Shown: positions 17,481 to 26,210 of the stretch, in pieces
Numbering within the stretch: position 1 is the stretch's first letter
Layout of the letters: the number at the start of each line of letters is the position of its first letter
DNA from: Nakamurella sp. A5-74
GTDB taxonomy: Bacteria > Actinomycetota > Actinomycetes > Mycobacteriales > Nakamurellaceae
Assembly (NCBI RefSeq): GCF_040438885.1
Contig: NZ_CP159218.1
Span: 4,402,001-4,466,000 of the forward strand
Direction: 5' to 3'
Length of the DNA: 64,000 bases
Made by a program: the position numbers and the translations under genes
The notes under the pieces: generated by a model
Databases searched by the model: none
Told to the model about the DNA's origin: nothing
Seen by the model: the letters and a program-made list of their open reading frames with translations, nothing else

Positions 17481-18203
17481 CTACCGGAACGCTTGCGTCG
17501 CCGGATCTCTCCCGTCCGCGCAGGCGACGCCGGGCCCCGCCAACAGGGACCGCAGGACGCGACTCAATGGCGCCGTGAGCTCCTCGGCGGTGGCGGTGGC
17601 CATCGGCCGGACATCGGTCGAGGCCCGCAACATCACCACCCCCAGCATGGTGGCGATGGCGATCTGGGCACTCAGCAGCAGGTCGTCGGTCGTGGGATCG
17701 TCGGCGCGCCAGCCTGCGCGGTTCGCCAGCCGTTCGGTGAAGGACTCGAGCGTCCGGCGTCGGATGGCGTCCGCGTTCTCGTCACCCGATGACCGCAGCA
17801 GCAGCAGCAACTGCAGGGGATCGTCGGCGTTCGGCGAGTCGAGCACGTGTGCGACGACGCGAGCGATCACTGCGTCGAGATCGGCGGGCTCGGTGCCCGC
17901 CTGCGGGTCCAGTTCGTCGGCACTACGGCTCATGCACGCTTGGAACAGACCCTCCTTGGAACCGAAGTAGCGGCTGATCAGCGAGACGTTCACACCGGCG
18001 TCCGCCGCAATGTGTCGGACGGTGGCAGCACGGTAACCCTCGGTGGCGAACCGCCGGCGGGCTGCCCGCAGCAGCGCGCGACGGGTGCCGGCAGCGTCCT
18101 TGCCGAGTCGGATCAACTCGGCGTCCGGCAGCGAACCGTCGCCCGCTGGGGGTGGGTCGACTGCGGGGGGTGGGTCGACTGCGGCATCGCTCGTACTGGC
18201 CAT
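17481..18203 (-). CDS. TetR-family regulator
   Basis: The 240-residue protein has an N-terminal linker carrying a duplicated PPPAVDPPPA segment (a short tandem DNA duplication near 18145-18180). The TetR HTH follows: RALLRAARRRFATEGYRAAT, VRHIAADAGVNVSLISRYFG, SKEGLF. The C-terminal ligand domain matches the TetR_C_17-like group only loosely. It is divergent from an MFS exporter gene with GTAAAC-type half-sites in the gap, the usual arrangement for a local repressor of an efflux pump. Confidence 0.88.
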   Translation of the reverse strand: MASTSDAAVDPPPAVDPPPAGDGSLPDAELIRLGKDAAGTRRALLRAARRRFATEGYRAATVRHIAADAGVNVSLISRYFGSKEGLFQACMSRSADELDPQAGTEPADLDAVIARVVAHVLDSPNADDPLQLLLLLRSSGDENADAIRRRTLESFTERLANRAGWRADDPTTDDLLLSAQIAIATMLGVVMLRASTDVRPMATATAEELTAPLSRVLRSLLAGPGVACADGRDPATQAFR

Positions 18204-18240
18204 GTGGGCGCTCCTGTCCGTGCGATGTCCGACACAAGGA

Positions 18241-18303
18241 AGTAAACCATCGTTGACATCGGCCGCGCGAGGCCTACAGTGGCGAAGTCAGCAAACGTTT
18301 ACA
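18241..18303. promoter_or_regulatory. MFS promoter with GTAAAC/GTTTAC half-sites
   Basis: TTGACA (18253-18258) and TACAGT (18275-18280) are separated by 16 bp on the + strand, a good vegetative-type promoter for the MFS gene. Flanking it are AGTAAAC (18241-18247) and AAACGTTTAC (18294-18303), whose GTAAAC/GTTTAC arms are inverted. The second site carries an 8-bp palindromic core, AAACGTTT. Their position around the promoter and next to a tetR gene suggests repressor binding. This is read from sequence; binding is inferred. Confidence 0.5.
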
Positions 18304-18321
18304 CACCTCAGGAGTGCCCTC

Positions 18322-19803
18322 GTGTCGTCCCCAGCACTGTCGAAGACCGTCCCGAGCCCCGGGGAGCACACGACGCGCTCCGGCGCCCTCATCGCGTACC
18401 TGTCGTTGGGTGGCCTGTCGTTCGCGGTGCTGCAGTCGCTCGTCGCGCCGGCCCTGGGCACGATCGGCCGCGACCTGGGCGCATCCACCGGCAGCACCAG
18501 CTGGATCCTGACGGCCTACCTGCTCTCGGCCTCCGTGCTGACCCCCATCCTCGGCCGTCTGGGCGACATGGTCGGCAAACGCAAGATCATGATCGTGGTG
18601 CTCTCCCTGCTGCTGGCCGGCACGATCCTCGCCGCTCTGGCGCCCAACCTCCTGGTGCTGGTGCTCGCGCGGGTGTTGCAGGGTGCAGCCGGTGCGGTGC
18701 TGCCGCTGTCCATCGGCATCGTGCGGGACGAGCTGCCCCGCGAGCGGGTGAGCGTCACCATCGGGTTGCTGTCGGCGATCTTCGGCATCGGCGCCGGCGT
18801 GGGCATCGTCGCGGCGGGCCCGATCGTGGAGGGACTCGGTTGGCCCTGGCTGTTCTGGCTGCCGGCCGTGCTGGTGGCGATCGCGTTGCTGGGCACCATC
18901 TTCGGCATGCCCGAATCCCCGGTCCGCACGCCCGGCAAGCTCGATCTGCTGGGAACGGGCATCCTGTCCGTCGGCCTCGTGGCGTCGTTGCTCGCCATCA
19001 GCGAGGGCGGGACCTGGGGCTGGGGCGACGTCCGGACGATCGTGCTGTTGCTGATCGGTGTCGCCGCGCTCGTCGTGTTCGTGCGGGTCGAACTGCGGGT
19101 GGCGGAACCGTTGATCGACGTCCGACTGTTCCGCAACCCCGGCGTGTGGAGCGCGCATCTGGTGGCGCTCAGCTTCGGGTTCGCGATGTTCGGAACGTTC
19201 ATCCTGATCCCCACGCTGCTGCAGCTCCCGCCGGTCCTCGGGTACGGGTTCGGCAAGACCGTCAGCGAGTCCGGATTGTTCCTGCTGCCCACCGTCATCG
19301 CCATGGTCATCACCGGCGTGGTGGCCGGCGCACTGATCCGCAAGGCGGGTCCGAAGATCCCGATGGTCGTCGGCGCGGTCGCGGTGGTCGTCGCCTTCGC
19401 GGTCCCGGCTCTCGGCCACGGGCAGCTCTGGCAGATCGTGTTCTCCGGTGTGCTCACCGGTGTCGCCATCGGGATGGCCCTGGCGGCCATGTCGAACGCC
19501 ATCGTGGAGAGCGTCCCCGCGGCCCAGACCGGCGAGGCCATCAGTGCCAACACCGTGGTGCGGACCGTCGGCAGCAGCATCGGCACGGCCGTCATCGCAG
19601 CGCTGATCTCCTCGAACGTCACTCCCCAGGGAGCGCCGACGGATCACGCCTTCACCCTCGGATTCTGGGCCTGTGCCGTGGTCGGCGTGCTCGCGTTGCT
19701 GGCCGCGCTCGCCGCTCCGTCGGCTCGCGTCCGCCGCCGGCATGCGGCCGACTCCCACATCGACGACTTCGCCGAGGCGCCGACCTTGACCGGGTCCGTC
19801 TGA
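18322..19803 (+). CDS. MFS drug transporter (EmrB/QacA type)
   Basis: The 493-residue protein has 12-14 predicted membrane helices. Family motifs include LGTIGRDLGASTGSTSWILT followed by AYLLSASVLTPILGRLGDMV and GKRK (motif A), LVLARVLQGAAGAVLPLSIG (motif B/C region) and a late VVRTVGSSIGTAVIAALIS. It is a drug:H+ antiporter relative; the substrate is unknown. GTG at 18322 has CAGGAG 7 bases upstream. Control by the divergent TetR protein is likely. Confidence 0.9.
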   Translation: MSSPALSKTVPSPGEHTTRSGALIAYLSLGGLSFAVLQSLVAPALGTIGRDLGASTGSTSWILTAYLLSASVLTPILGRLGDMVGKRKIMIVVLSLLLAGTILAALAPNLLVLVLARVLQGAAGAVLPLSIGIVRDELPRERVSVTIGLLSAIFGIGAGVGIVAAGPIVEGLGWPWLFWLPAVLVAIALLGTIFGMPESPVRTPGKLDLLGTGILSVGLVASLLAISEGGTWGWGDVRTIVLLLIGVAALVVFVRVELRVAEPLIDVRLFRNPGVWSAHLVALSFGFAMFGTFILIPTLLQLPPVLGYGFGKTVSESGLFLLPTVIAMVITGVVAGALIRKAGPKIPMVVGAVAVVVAFAVPALGHGQLWQIVFSGVLTGVAIGMALAAMSNAIVESVPAAQTGEAISANTVVRTVGSSIGTAVIAALISSNVTPQGAPTDHAFTLGFWACAVVGVLALLAALAAPSARVRRRHAADSHIDDFAEAPTLTGSV

Positions 19804-19853
19804 CCGGTCGGCTCGCCACTTCGAGGAATGCCCGCGGTTCAGACCGGTCTCGG

Positions 19854-20495
19854 TCAGTCGAGCTCGATGTTGAAGTCCCACACGGCAACCACGCGGCCGT
19901 CGTGGCGCCAGGTCACCTGCGCAGCACCGCCGTCATAAGTCCCGCGGACGACGACCCGAGCGGGGTGCCCGGGGGTCGCCGTGACCGACCGCGCCGATCG
20001 GGGCTGCAGGGTCACCACCCTGCCGGTCTCATCGCGTGAGCTGAAGTCACCGGCCGCAACCGTCAGCGTTCCTTGCTCGGTGACGACGTCAACGGTGATG
20101 ATCCCGGGAGTGCTCGGTGTGCCGGGCGCCGGTGTCAGCTCGACCGGGCCCAGCGCGGTGACGACCGCCCGGACCGACCCAGGCAGCGAAACCCTGACGG
20201 GAGCGCCCATCTCGAGGATCGTCGGATGTCCTTCCGACGCCGACGCGATGGGCTGCGCCGACGGTGCGGTCGGGATCGGTACCGACCCGTAGACCCGCGC
20301 GACGTCGGCGGGGGACCCGGCCTGGGAGGCCGGCGCGCTCACCACGGCAGGGGAGGCGATCCCTCCTGCGCCGCTGCTTGACGGCGCCGCCGTGCTCGCC
20401 CCGCTGGTCGCACTGCCGGTGCACGCCGCGAGACCGACGGACAGGCACACCGCGCCGGCTGTCTGGATCGCGCGGCAGGCGCGAGGGTGCCGCTC
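19854..20495 (-). CDS. Putative lipoprotein, start codon not resolved
   Basis: The frame encodes a lipoprotein-type N-terminus (AIQTAGAVCLSVGLAACTGS, lipobox LAAC) and an Ala/Ser/Pro-rich linker. A beta-rich domain follows, including PVRVSLPGSVRAVVTALGPV, TLTVAAGDFSSRDETGR and a C-terminal WRHDGRVVAVWDFNIELD. No ATG, GTG or TTG occurs in frame between the stop of the upstream phosphoesterase gene (20494) and the signal peptide, so the left boundary of translation is unclear. A non-canonical start or a sequence error is possible. It follows the phosphoesterase gene on the same strand, probably co-transcribed. No family recognised. Confidence 0.6.
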   Translation of the reverse strand, partial: ERHPRACRAIQTAGAVCLSVGLAACTGSATSGASTAAPSSSGAGGIASPAVVSAPASQAGSPADVARVYGSVPIPTAPSAQPIASASEGHPTILEMGAPVRVSLPGSVRAVVTALGPVELTPAPGTPSTPGIITVDVVTEQGTLTVAAGDFSSRDETGRVVTLQPRSARSVTATPGHPARVVVRGTYDGGAAQVTWRHDGRVVAVWDFNIELD

Positions 20496-22047
20496 AGTGT
20501 CCGGCCACCCGGACCGCGCGGCGCACGACCTTCGGGTGGACGGCCTCGGCCGCACTCGCCGTGGCCGGGTACACCGAGCTGCCCGAGGGTGCCGGCCGCA
20601 GCGCCCAACCCTGCGGGTTGTTGTAGACATCAGCGCCGAACGTCCGGAGTCCGTCCATGCCGGCGTATCCCAGGTGCCCCTTGCCGTCGATACCACCGGT
20701 ATGGATTCCGAATGTGTCCTCGGTACTGCGCAACCAGCTGTAGTGGTTGTACGGCTGCTTGCTGATGGAACCTGGGGTGATGAAACGGCTGATGAAGACG
20801 GCGCCGGTGATACCGCCACCGGGAGTCGTGTCCTGGTTGAACGCCAGGTCACCGGGCTGGTCGGTGTTCGGGCCAGGCAGCTCGTTGCAGCAGGCGACGA
20901 CCGACTGCGCCGTGTTGGCCTCGGCCTGCACGGGCTTGCCCGTCGCGCTGTCGGTGCCTAAGGCGGCGTCGCCTGCGTAAGCCTTGTCAGCCACGGAGTT
21001 TCCGTACATCTGATAGGGCGGGAATGCCTCGTCGAAGATGACCTGGATGACGCCGTCCTGCTGGAACGCGGGCGAGGCCATGATCATCGGGACGTACTTC
21101 TCCAGGAAAAGGTCTGCTGCGTACAGACCGCCCTGGTGGTTGGCCGGGTCGCCGGAGAGGTTGTCGCCCTTGCAGGTCGCGTCGTGAGCGTCCGAGCAGT
21201 TGTTCGGCGAGATCCAGGAGAAGGCCGGTGTCGTCCTGACCGATTTCAGATCCTGCTCGATCGACGGCACCGTCGCGTGCCCGCCGGCCGCCGGCAGACC
21301 CTCCAGCGGCACCACTCGGGCGCAGTCCTTCGGGTTGTCGATCAGCGCGTGGAACCACGGCGCCGGGTTGTGTTTGGGCACGTACTGGTCGGTCGGCGTG
21401 GCGCCGCCGGGATCCACCACACCGGCGCCGGCGGGGCTGCCCGGTATGCCGCACTGGTAGGCGTTTTCCCGGGTCGAATCGTTGCCCATGTCCTGTGCAT
21501 AGATCTTCCAGCTCTTCCCGACCTGGTCGAGCTGGTTGAAGATCGTCGAGACCTGCTTCGGATAAACGCAGCCGGTGGCCGCATAGGTCTGGCCGTCGGC
21601 GGCGGGGAAACCGGGTGCCACATCGGTGTACTGCGGGCAGTCGGCCTGGTTGGCGGGCGCCGGCGCCTGTCCGGCCACGGCGCTGATGTAGTTGTCCAGC
21701 GAGTAGTGCCCGGTGCCGTAGTACTGCGTCAGCAATTCGCCGTAGCTGGGCAGCGTCTTCCACAGGTAGCTGTTCTGGTTCAAGCCGGTGAAGGTCGCCT
21801 CGTACGATTTGTTCTCGAGGATGATCGTCCAGACGTGCCCGATCTTGGGGGTCGGCGCTCGGTGGGACTGGGTGCCCGGGTGGGACTGGTCTACCGGGTG
21901 GGACTGATCTACCGGGTGGGACCGGCCCACCGGGTGGGACTGTGCCGCGGCTGGCGCCTGCGCGGCCGGTAGGAGGCCCGTGGCCAGCGCCACGACGCCT
22001 GCGAGGAGGGGGATGGCGAACCGACTGTGCATCGTTCTGACGAGCAT
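20494..22047 (-). CDS. Secreted phosphoesterase (phospholipase C/acid phosphatase-like, PF04185 type)
   Basis: A signal peptide (MLVRTMHSRFAIPLLAGVVA...) is followed by four short SHPV-type repeats (SHPVGR/SHPVDQ/SHPVDQ/SHPGTQ), encoded by tandem DNA at about 21860-21950. The phosphoesterase domain then starts HVWTIILENKSYEATF, the metal-binding/nucleophile region with the ENK(S/T) pattern. Further blocks are ISPNNCSDAHDATC and VIQVIFDEAF. Such enzymes cleave phosphate esters outside the cell. ATG at 22047 has GGAGA nine bases upstream and gives a proper signal peptide; a longer frame to 22200 is not credible. The linker repeat is a potential cell-wall spacer. Confidence 0.85.
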   Translation of the reverse strand: MLVRTMHSRFAIPLLAGVVALATGLLPAAQAPAAAQSHPVGRSHPVDQSHPVDQSHPGTQSHRAPTPKIGHVWTIILENKSYEATFTGLNQNSYLWKTLPSYGELLTQYYGTGHYSLDNYISAVAGQAPAPANQADCPQYTDVAPGFPAADGQTYAATGCVYPKQVSTIFNQLDQVGKSWKIYAQDMGNDSTRENAYQCGIPGSPAGAGVVDPGGATPTDQYVPKHNPAPWFHALIDNPKDCARVVPLEGLPAAGGHATVPSIEQDLKSVRTTPAFSWISPNNCSDAHDATCKGDNLSGDPANHQGGLYAADLFLEKYVPMIMASPAFQQDGVIQVIFDEAFPPYQMYGNSVADKAYAGDAALGTDSATGKPVQAEANTAQSVVACCNELPGPNTDQPGDLAFNQDTTPGGGITGAVFISRFITPGSISKQPYNHYSWLRSTEDTFGIHTGGIDGKGHLGYAGMDGLRTFGADVYNNPQGWALRPAPSGSSVYPATASAAEAVHPKVVRRAVRVAGH

Positions 22048-22312
22048 GCTGTCTCCGAGGTCTCGGCCGGGATCATGGTGCCCCGACACTTGCCAGATCG
22101 TTTCTCCGGGCAACGACTGCGGGGATCGCGCCGGGTGTCCTGGAAATGGCTGGTGGGTGAACATCCGCCGATGTGCTGCGGGTCGGCGACGGGCTCCCAC
22201 GGCGAACTCGTGCCCTCAGACCGATCCTCGAGCCGTGCGACTTGCCTTCGAGTGCACTCACAGTCCTAGCGTGGAGAGCGGGCCGCAGGTGCGGCCCGGA
22301 GAAGAGGATCTG

Positions 22313-23329
22313 ATGACCACCACGAAGCTCGGGGACACGCTCGCCGTGAGCCCACTCGGATTCGGCTGCATGGCGCTCAGTCACGTCTACGGCGGGACCG
22401 TCGACGACGACGCCGCGCGCACCACGCTGATCGAGACCATCGACGCCGGCGTCACCTTCCTGGACACCGCCAACGTCTACGGCGCGCCACGCGAGGGGGT
22501 GTCGGGGCCTGCCGGAACCAACGAGGAGCTGGTCGGCAGCATCCTGCCCGGCCGGCGTGATCAGGTGCAGCTGGCCACCAAGTTCGGCATCACCGGCGAT
22601 CCGACCGCTGGCGCAGCCACCCGCGGTGACGCGGCCTATGCCCGCCAGTGCTGCGAGGAGTCGCTGCGGCGCTTGGGAACTGACGTCATCGACCTGTACT
22701 ACCTGCACCGCCGCGATCCGCAGATCCCGGTCGAGGAGACCGTCGGTGCGATGGCGGAGCTGGTGACCGCCGGCAAGGTCCGCCACCTCGGACTGTCGGA
22801 GGTGACCGCAGACGAACTGCGCGCTGCGCACGCCGTGCATCCGATCGCCGCCGTGCAGAGCGAGTGGAGCATCTGGTCGCGCGACGTCGAGGCGCAGGTG
22901 GTGCCTGCCGCCGCCGAACTGGGGATCGGCTTTGTGCCCTATTCCCCGCTGGGGCGTGGGTTCCTGACCGGGACGCTGACCCGCGAGACGGTCAAATCGG
23001 GCATGCTCGCCGGCCGGGCGCGGTTCGACGACAACTTCGATGCCAACCAGGCCGTGGTGGACGTGGTGCGAGGGGTGGCCGACGAGCTCGACGCGACGCC
23101 CGCCCAGGTCGCCCTCGCCTGGCTCTTCGCCCAGGGAAAGGCACTGGGGCTCAGCGTGGTTCCGATCCCCGGCACCCGACGTGTGGAGCGGGTGCGGGAG
23201 AACCTGGGCTCGATCGACCTGTCGTTCACCGACGACCAGCTCGCCCGGCTGGGATCCGCAGCCGATCTGGTGGTCGGCGACCGGAACATCAACGGCGATC
23301 CGCGATGGATCTCCTCGGGTCGCGAATGA
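22313..23329 (+). CDS. Aldo/keto reductase (AKR, Tas/YajO-like)
   Basis: The 338-residue AKR barrel carries GFGCMALSHVYGG at the N-terminus, the catalytic Asp-Tyr region FLDTANVYG, Lys in LATKFG, the His-bearing DVIDLYYLHRRDPQIPVEET and GLSEVTADEL. The C-terminal NADPH site reads IPGTRRVERVREN. It reduces carbonyl compounds using NADPH; the substrate is unknown. ATG at 22313 follows GAAGAGGATCTG, an acceptable ribosome site. The 265 bp upstream hold no gene. Confidence 0.9.
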   Translation: MTTTKLGDTLAVSPLGFGCMALSHVYGGTVDDDAARTTLIETIDAGVTFLDTANVYGAPREGVSGPAGTNEELVGSILPGRRDQVQLATKFGITGDPTAGAATRGDAAYARQCCEESLRRLGTDVIDLYYLHRRDPQIPVEETVGAMAELVTAGKVRHLGLSEVTADELRAAHAVHPIAAVQSEWSIWSRDVEAQVVPAAAELGIGFVPYSPLGRGFLTGTLTRETVKSGMLAGRARFDDNFDANQAVVDVVRGVADELDATPAQVALAWLFAQGKALGLSVVPIPGTRRVERVRENLGSIDLSFTDDQLARLGSAADLVVGDRNINGDPRWISSGRE

Positions 23330-23420
23330 GCACACCCCGCACCACGGCGGTCGAGTGACTCAGAAGGCGAGACCAATGCCGCGGTGATCGGGGCAGCACG
23401 CACCGCTAGGGTCGGCACTC

Positions 23421-24401
23421 ATGCGCATCGCAGTGATCGGCGGCAGCGGCCACATCGGCACCTTCCTGATGCCCCGACTCGTCCGGGCCGGCCACGACGC
23501 ACTGAACCTCTCCCGCGGCACCAGCCGGCCCTATCGCGACGACCCCGCGTGGACGGACGTCACCGCGCTCACCGTCGACCGCGAGGCCGAGGACGCCGCA
23601 GGAACCTTCGGCTCGCGGGTGGCCGCACTGGGAGCGGACGTCGTGGTGGATCTGATCTGCTTCACGCCCGCATCGGCCACCGCGCTGGTTCAGGCGATCC
23701 GCGGCGCCACCGGGCAGCTGCTGCACTGCGGATCCATCTGGCGGTACGGCAACAGCCGAAAACTGCCCGTGCGCGAGGATGACACCTCACCACCGTTCGG
23801 TGAGTACGGGATCCAGAAAGCTGCCATCGCCGACCTGCTGGCGGCCGAGACGAGCGGCGGCGGCCTGGCCACCACCGTCCTGCACCCCGGTCACATCAGC
23901 GGCCCCGGCTGGACGCCGATCGGTCCGCTCGGGAACCTGGATCCACAGGTCTGGCACGCGATCTCGGCCGGTGAGGAGATCGCGATCCCCGGCCTGGGGA
24001 CCGAGTTGATGCACCACGTGCACGCCGATGACGTGGCCCAGGCGTTCGCCCTCGCTGTCGAGCACCCACAGGAGTCGGCCGGCGAGGCCTTCAACGTGGT
24101 CGCGCCGTCGGCCCTGACCGTCCGCGGTTACCTCGAGCTGGCGTCGCACTGGTTCGGTCGACCGCTGCGCACCCGCTCCGTCAGCTGGACGGAGTTCCAG
24201 GACGGGACCACCCCAGAGTTCGCGGACACCAGCTGGCAACACCTCAGGCGCAGTCAGTACGCCTCGATCGACAAGGCCCGCACCCTGCTGGGGTTCGCCC
24301 CGGCCTTCGAACCCGAGGATGCGATCCTCGATGCCGTCCGATGGCTCATCGACCACGGGCAGCTCGATGTCGCCCGGCCTCTCCGGTCCGAGATCGACTG
24401 A
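23421..24401 (+). CDS. NAD-dependent epimerase/dehydratase family protein
   Basis: The 326-residue extended-SDR protein starts MRIAVIGGSGHIGTFLMPRL, a GGSGxxG cofactor loop. It continues with VVVDLICFTPASATAL and a catalytic-region segment LLHCGSIWRYGNSR; the Tyr of the usual YxxxK is seen as YGIQKAAI. LHPGHISGPGW and HHVHADDVAQAFALAVEHP are further typical blocks. Comparable proteins act on nucleotide sugars or small metabolites; nothing indicates which. It lies 91 bp after the aldo/keto reductase on the same strand and could share its transcript. A related gene lies at 24739-25737 on the other strand. Confidence 0.85.
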   Translation: MRIAVIGGSGHIGTFLMPRLVRAGHDALNLSRGTSRPYRDDPAWTDVTALTVDREAEDAAGTFGSRVAALGADVVVDLICFTPASATALVQAIRGATGQLLHCGSIWRYGNSRKLPVREDDTSPPFGEYGIQKAAIADLLAAETSGGGLATTVLHPGHISGPGWTPIGPLGNLDPQVWHAISAGEEIAIPGLGTELMHHVHADDVAQAFALAVEHPQESAGEAFNVVAPSALTVRGYLELASHWFGRPLRTRSVSWTEFQDGTTPEFADTSWQHLRRSQYASIDKARTLLGFAPAFEPEDAILDAVRWLIDHGQLDVARPLRSEID

Positions 24402-24439
24402 GCGCGAGCGACTTCCGCGTCAAGCGATCGGCGGACTGA

Positions 24440-24705
24440 GACCTCTTGCGAAACAACAGGATCTCGACTCACTCCGTTCGCTCGATCGGCGGAAGTGATG
24501 AGACCGGCGGACAGTCAGGGGATCTCGCCGCACTCGTTCCTCGCTTGCTCGATCAGAGGAGCTGACGAGACCGGCTGCACGACAACGGGATCTCGACTCA
24601 CTCCGTTCGCTCGATCAGCGGGGGTGGGTCGATGAGCTGGGGCCGCGGGGGTGGGGCGATGAGCTGGGGCCGGGGAGGGTGGGCCGATGAGCTGGGGCCG
24701 CGGAG
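24440..24705. repeat. Dispersed palindromic repeats plus a 27-bp tandem repeat
   Basis: Three members of the dispersed repeat family (GGATCTCGACTCACTCCGTT then CGCTCGATC, or the GCACTCGTTCCTCGCTTGCT variant) lie at about 24455-24495, 24529-24566 and 24580-24620. They are followed by three tandem copies of a roughly 27-bp unit containing GATGAGCTGGGGCCG (about 24619-24702). The block fills the gap between two convergent epimerase genes. No gene is visible in it. Confidence 0.8.
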
Positions 24706-24738
24706 CAGCGCCCCACCCGCGGTCACGGACCCGCCGGT

Positions 24739-25737
24739 TCAGAGTGCGCGGGGGCGGTAGGCCTCGATGAGCCGGTCCATCCGGATGTCCAGCTCGTGGT
24801 CGACAACGCGGCGGCTCGCATCCGCGTCGAACCAGTCGATGATCTCGCGGGCCCCGCGATCGAAGGGGATGGAAGGCCGGAAGTCCGGGACGATCGCGCG
24901 CACCTTGCTGTTGTCGAACACCACCGAGTGCGCCTTGTCGCCGAGCAGACCGGCCCCCCACTTCGGGTCGACGGCTGCGATCGCGTCGGAGACGACGTGC
25001 ACGATCCTGGCCTCGACACCGGCTGCCGTCGCGATGGTCCGGAAGATGCGGTCCCAGGTCAGTGCCTCGTCCGAAGTGATGTGGAAGCTGTCGCCAATGG
25101 TCCGCTGATCGCCCAGCAACCCGACGAATCCCTGCGCGAAATCGTCGTGGTGCGTCAGTGTCCACAGCGACGTCCCGTCCCCGTGCACGACGACCTCCTT
25201 GCCGGCACGCATCCGCTCGACCACCGTCCAGCCGCCTTCGCACGGGAGCTTGGTCCGGTCGTAGGTGTGCGACGGCCGCACGATGGTCACCGGGAATGCG
25301 ATGTCACGGTATGCCCTGACCAACAGGTCCTCGCAGGCGATCTTCTCCTGTGAGTACGTCCAGTAGGGGTTCCGCAGCGGCGTGGACTCGGTGATAGGCA
25401 AGCGGGACAACGGCTTCTGGTAGGCCGACGCCGAGCTGATGAACACGTACTGACCGACCCGGCCGCCGAACAGGTCGACGTCGACCTGCACGTGCTCCGG
25501 GGTGAACGCCAGCCAGTTCACCACCACGTCGAACTCCTGGGTGCCGATCGCCGACCGCACGGCCGCTGCGTCCCGCACATCGGCGCGCAGCACACGGACA
25601 TCTTCGGGCAGTGGGCGGAGCGTCGTCTCGCCCCGGTTGAGCACGGTCAGGTCCAGACCGAGCTCGACGGCCCGGCGGGAACACGCGGAGCTGATGACCC
25701 CGCTCCCCCCGATGAACAGGACTCGGAGTGCGCTCAC
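24739..25737 (-). CDS. NAD-dependent epimerase/dehydratase family protein
   Basis: The 332-residue extended SDR has an N-terminus VSALRVLFIGGSGVISSACS with a GGSGxxS variant of the dinucleotide loop. It also shows NRGETTLRPLPEDV, VVVNWLAFTPEHV, YVFISSASAYQKP (Ser/Tyr region), YWTYSQEKIACEDLL supplying the YxxxK catalytic pair (YSQEK) and RPSHTYD. The GTG start at 25737 removes about 95 upstream residues of low-quality sequence that run into the dispersed repeat. Convergent with the related gene at 23421 and possibly a distant paralogue. Function is unknown beyond the family. Confidence 0.85.
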   Translation of the reverse strand: MSALRVLFIGGSGVISSACSRRAVELGLDLTVLNRGETTLRPLPEDVRVLRADVRDAAAVRSAIGTQEFDVVVNWLAFTPEHVQVDVDLFGGRVGQYVFISSASAYQKPLSRLPITESTPLRNPYWTYSQEKIACEDLLVRAYRDIAFPVTIVRPSHTYDRTKLPCEGGWTVVERMRAGKEVVVHGDGTSLWTLTHHDDFAQGFVGLLGDQRTIGDSFHITSDEALTWDRIFRTIATAAGVEARIVHVVSDAIAAVDPKWGAGLLGDKAHSVVFDNSKVRAIVPDFRPSIPFDRGAREIIDWFDADASRRVVDHELDIRMDRLIEAYRPRAL

Positions 25738-25762
25738 GGCTGCTGTGCCACTGGTCTCGGCG

Positions 25763-26143
25763 TCATGCGCCGATCGTAGGGCCGGTCGCGGAGGTGACGG
25801 GATCTCGACTCGTTCGTTCCTCTCTGCTCGATCGTGGAAGAAGCCGGCCAGAGCAGATCTGGCGGGCCGCGCAACTCGATCTGGCGCCTCGTTGATGTCG
25901 CAGGAACTCCGCGGCGCCCAACGACCGGTGCATCGCCCTGATGAGCTGGGTCCACGGCCAGAGTTCGGGGGCGGCGTCGGAGTCCCAGCAGGTACCGGCA
26001 AGGGCGAGGAAACCGGCCGCACGCGCCTGCTCCATCGCCGTACCGATCAGTGCCGACTTGCCGATGCCGACCTCTCCGGCGACGATCACCAGCCCCCCAT
26101 GGCTGGTGAGTGAACTGTCCACCTCGGCGCGCAGCAGGGTCAC
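25763..26143 (-). pseudogene. AAA_16/LuxR-type ATPase, truncated N-terminal fragment
   Basis: The frame begins VTLLRAEVDSSLTSHGGLVI and continues with a Walker A site VAGEVGIGKSALI and a block ALAGTCWDSDAAPELWPWTQ, then LIRAMHRS. This is the standard start of large AAA_16 regulators (often about 900 residues, LuxR-type HTH at the C-terminus). Similarity ends after about 90 residues at roughly 25880, and the frame then runs into a copy of the dispersed palindromic repeat (25798-25836). Everything after the P-loop is missing, so this is a remnant. The repeat at the junction suggests recombination there. Confidence 0.7.
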
Positions 26144-26210
26144 CTGGTGTCGGCGTGCGGGGCATCGGGTTGATGGTGGACCATCGGAGTGACGGCCGGA
26201 CAGCGGCTGC

